A stretch of DNA of 64,000 nucleotides from Actibacterium pelagium (GTDB taxonomy: Bacteria > Pseudomonadota > Alphaproteobacteria > Rhodobacterales > Rhodobacteraceae): NCBI RefSeq assembly GCF_002285415.1, contig NZ_NSBU01000007.1:1264583-1328582 (forward strand), given 5' to 3'. Shown in pieces: positions 63,367 through 64,000 of this stretch. Positions within the stretch are counted from its first letter, which is position 1; each line of letters begins with the position of its first letter. The notes beneath the pieces are model-generated. The model saw only the letters and a list, made by a program, of their open reading frames with translations, made no database searches and had not been told where the DNA came from. Position numbers and translations under genes: made by a program.

Positions 63367-64000
63367 TTGAACTCTTCTGTCGAAAAAACCTACCAGCTTG
63401 CCAAGTCCCAAGAAGCGAAAGGTGAAATCGAAAGAGCAATAATTCTATACAAGAGGGCTTTGCGTACCGCACCAAACGACAAACGGGTGAAGAAAGCTCT
63501 TAACAGGTTGGATCGGCTTCGACGCGAAAAGGCAGCACTTCATCCTCCGCAATCTTCGATTGATCAATTGTTAAAGCTGTTAAGAGCCGGTCAGTTTGAG
63601 GCCGTGTTGAAGCACGCGGTAAAACTTTTGTCGATTTACCCCAAATCGTTTTTTGTCTGGAACATACGTGGAGCCGCAGAAAACGCGCTTGGGAACCTGT
63701 CGCAAGCAGAGAAATCATTTGGGAAAGCTTGCTCAATTAATCCGAACTATGCGGAAGGGCTGAGCAATTTTGCCTCTGTTCTTCACCTTCAGGAAAGAAC
63801 GGAAGACGCGATCAAAGCTTGCTCCAAGGCCGTTGCACTAAAGCCAGATTTATTTGAAGCGCAGAACCGTCTTGGTGCACTTTATCTGAAAATTGGGGAA
63901 CTGGAGAAAGCAGCGCACCACCTCTCGCAAGCTGTCAATCTCAAGCCAGAAAGTGCAATTGCTCAAAATGATCTGGGTGCAGCATTGAGATCTCTGAAGA
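63367..64000 (+). CDS. TPR protein, 3' end beyond window
   Basis: The frame starts at a TTG (63367) with GGAG 6 bases upstream; no in-frame ATG occurs nearby. The visible 211 residues are tetratricopeptide repeats: for example A-I-I-L-Y-K-R-A-L-R-T-A-P-N-D, G-N-L-S-Q-A-E-K-S-F-G-K-A-C-S-I-N-P-N-Y, and A-I-K-A-C-S-K-A-V-A-L-K-P. There is a gap with a charged linker after the first repeat. No signal peptide. In this group such starts often lead to a TPR-sulfotransferase, but the end is not visible. Composition is AT-richer than chrR. Confidence 0.8.
   Translation, partial: MNSSVEKTYQLAKSQEAKGEIERAIILYKRALRTAPNDKRVKKALNRLDRLRREKAALHPPQSSIDQLLKLLRAGQFEAVLKHAVKLLSIYPKSFFVWNIRGAAENALGNLSQAEKSFGKACSINPNYAEGLSNFASVLHLQERTEDAIKACSKAVALKPDLFEAQNRLGALYLKIGELEKAAHHLSQAVNLKPESAIAQNDLGAALRSLK

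Overview
The window looks like chromosomal DNA of a marine Rhodobacteraceae (Roseobacter-group alphaproteobacterium). Reasons: GC-rich coding DNA, a RpoE-ChrR pair next to a cfa/DUF1365/FAD-oxidoreductase cluster as in Rhodobacter sphaeroides, the row NDUFA12-mlaD-DUF2155 facing aat-accC-accB, a SdhE gene beside an aspartate aminotransferase, and a giant LEPR-xLL/RTX protein. No rRNA, tRNA, CRISPR array, integrase or transposase was seen. Product names rest on motifs read by eye; no database search was run.

Layout. 1-610: start of a Hint-like protein running off the left edge. 0.96-12.7 kb: housekeeping and accessory genes (SdhE, aspartate aminotransferase, GlcG-like, RidA-like, DEAD-box helicase, Popeye-like membrane protein, two methyltransferases, LysR regulator, rhodanese, MATE pump, GNAT). 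12.7-14.6 kb: an amidinotransferase gene lying between two near-identical 138-bp repeats, one of which is the 3' end of the neighbouring NicO metal transporter gene. 14.5-23.5 kb: NicO/DUF1007 operon behind a long hairpin, PPK2, an orphan membrane/exported pair, a glycosyltransferase, ParE, a trypsin-like protein, an entericidin and a thioesterase.

23.5-44.6 kb is the most striking part: seven genes on the minus strand read as one operon of about 21 kb, in the order TolC-like lipoprotein, periplasmic adaptor, Omp85-type barrel without POTRA domains, a 4569-residue LEPR-xLL protein with RTX-like repeats, DUF3467, a HlyD-like protein with a large cytosolic part, and an M50 metalloprotease fused to a HlyD-like region. 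There is no ABC exporter and no RND pump in the cluster. I propose a dedicated export and surface-display system for the giant protein in which the M50/HlyD pair takes the place of the usual ATPase exporter; this is inference.

45.3-55.6 kb: NDUFA12, mlaD, DUF2155, aat, accC, accB, a RidA-like gene, clpX, clpP, and a YnjBCD-type ABC importer. 55.6-63.2 kb: a small potassium-channel-like gene, then the stress locus: a six-gene minus-strand operon (FAD oxidoreductase, DUF1365, Cfa, MFS, DUF3833, SDR) facing rpoE-chrR. Both directions carry the same promoter pattern TGATCC-N17-GTA, so RpoE probably drives both. The right edge cuts a TPR protein.
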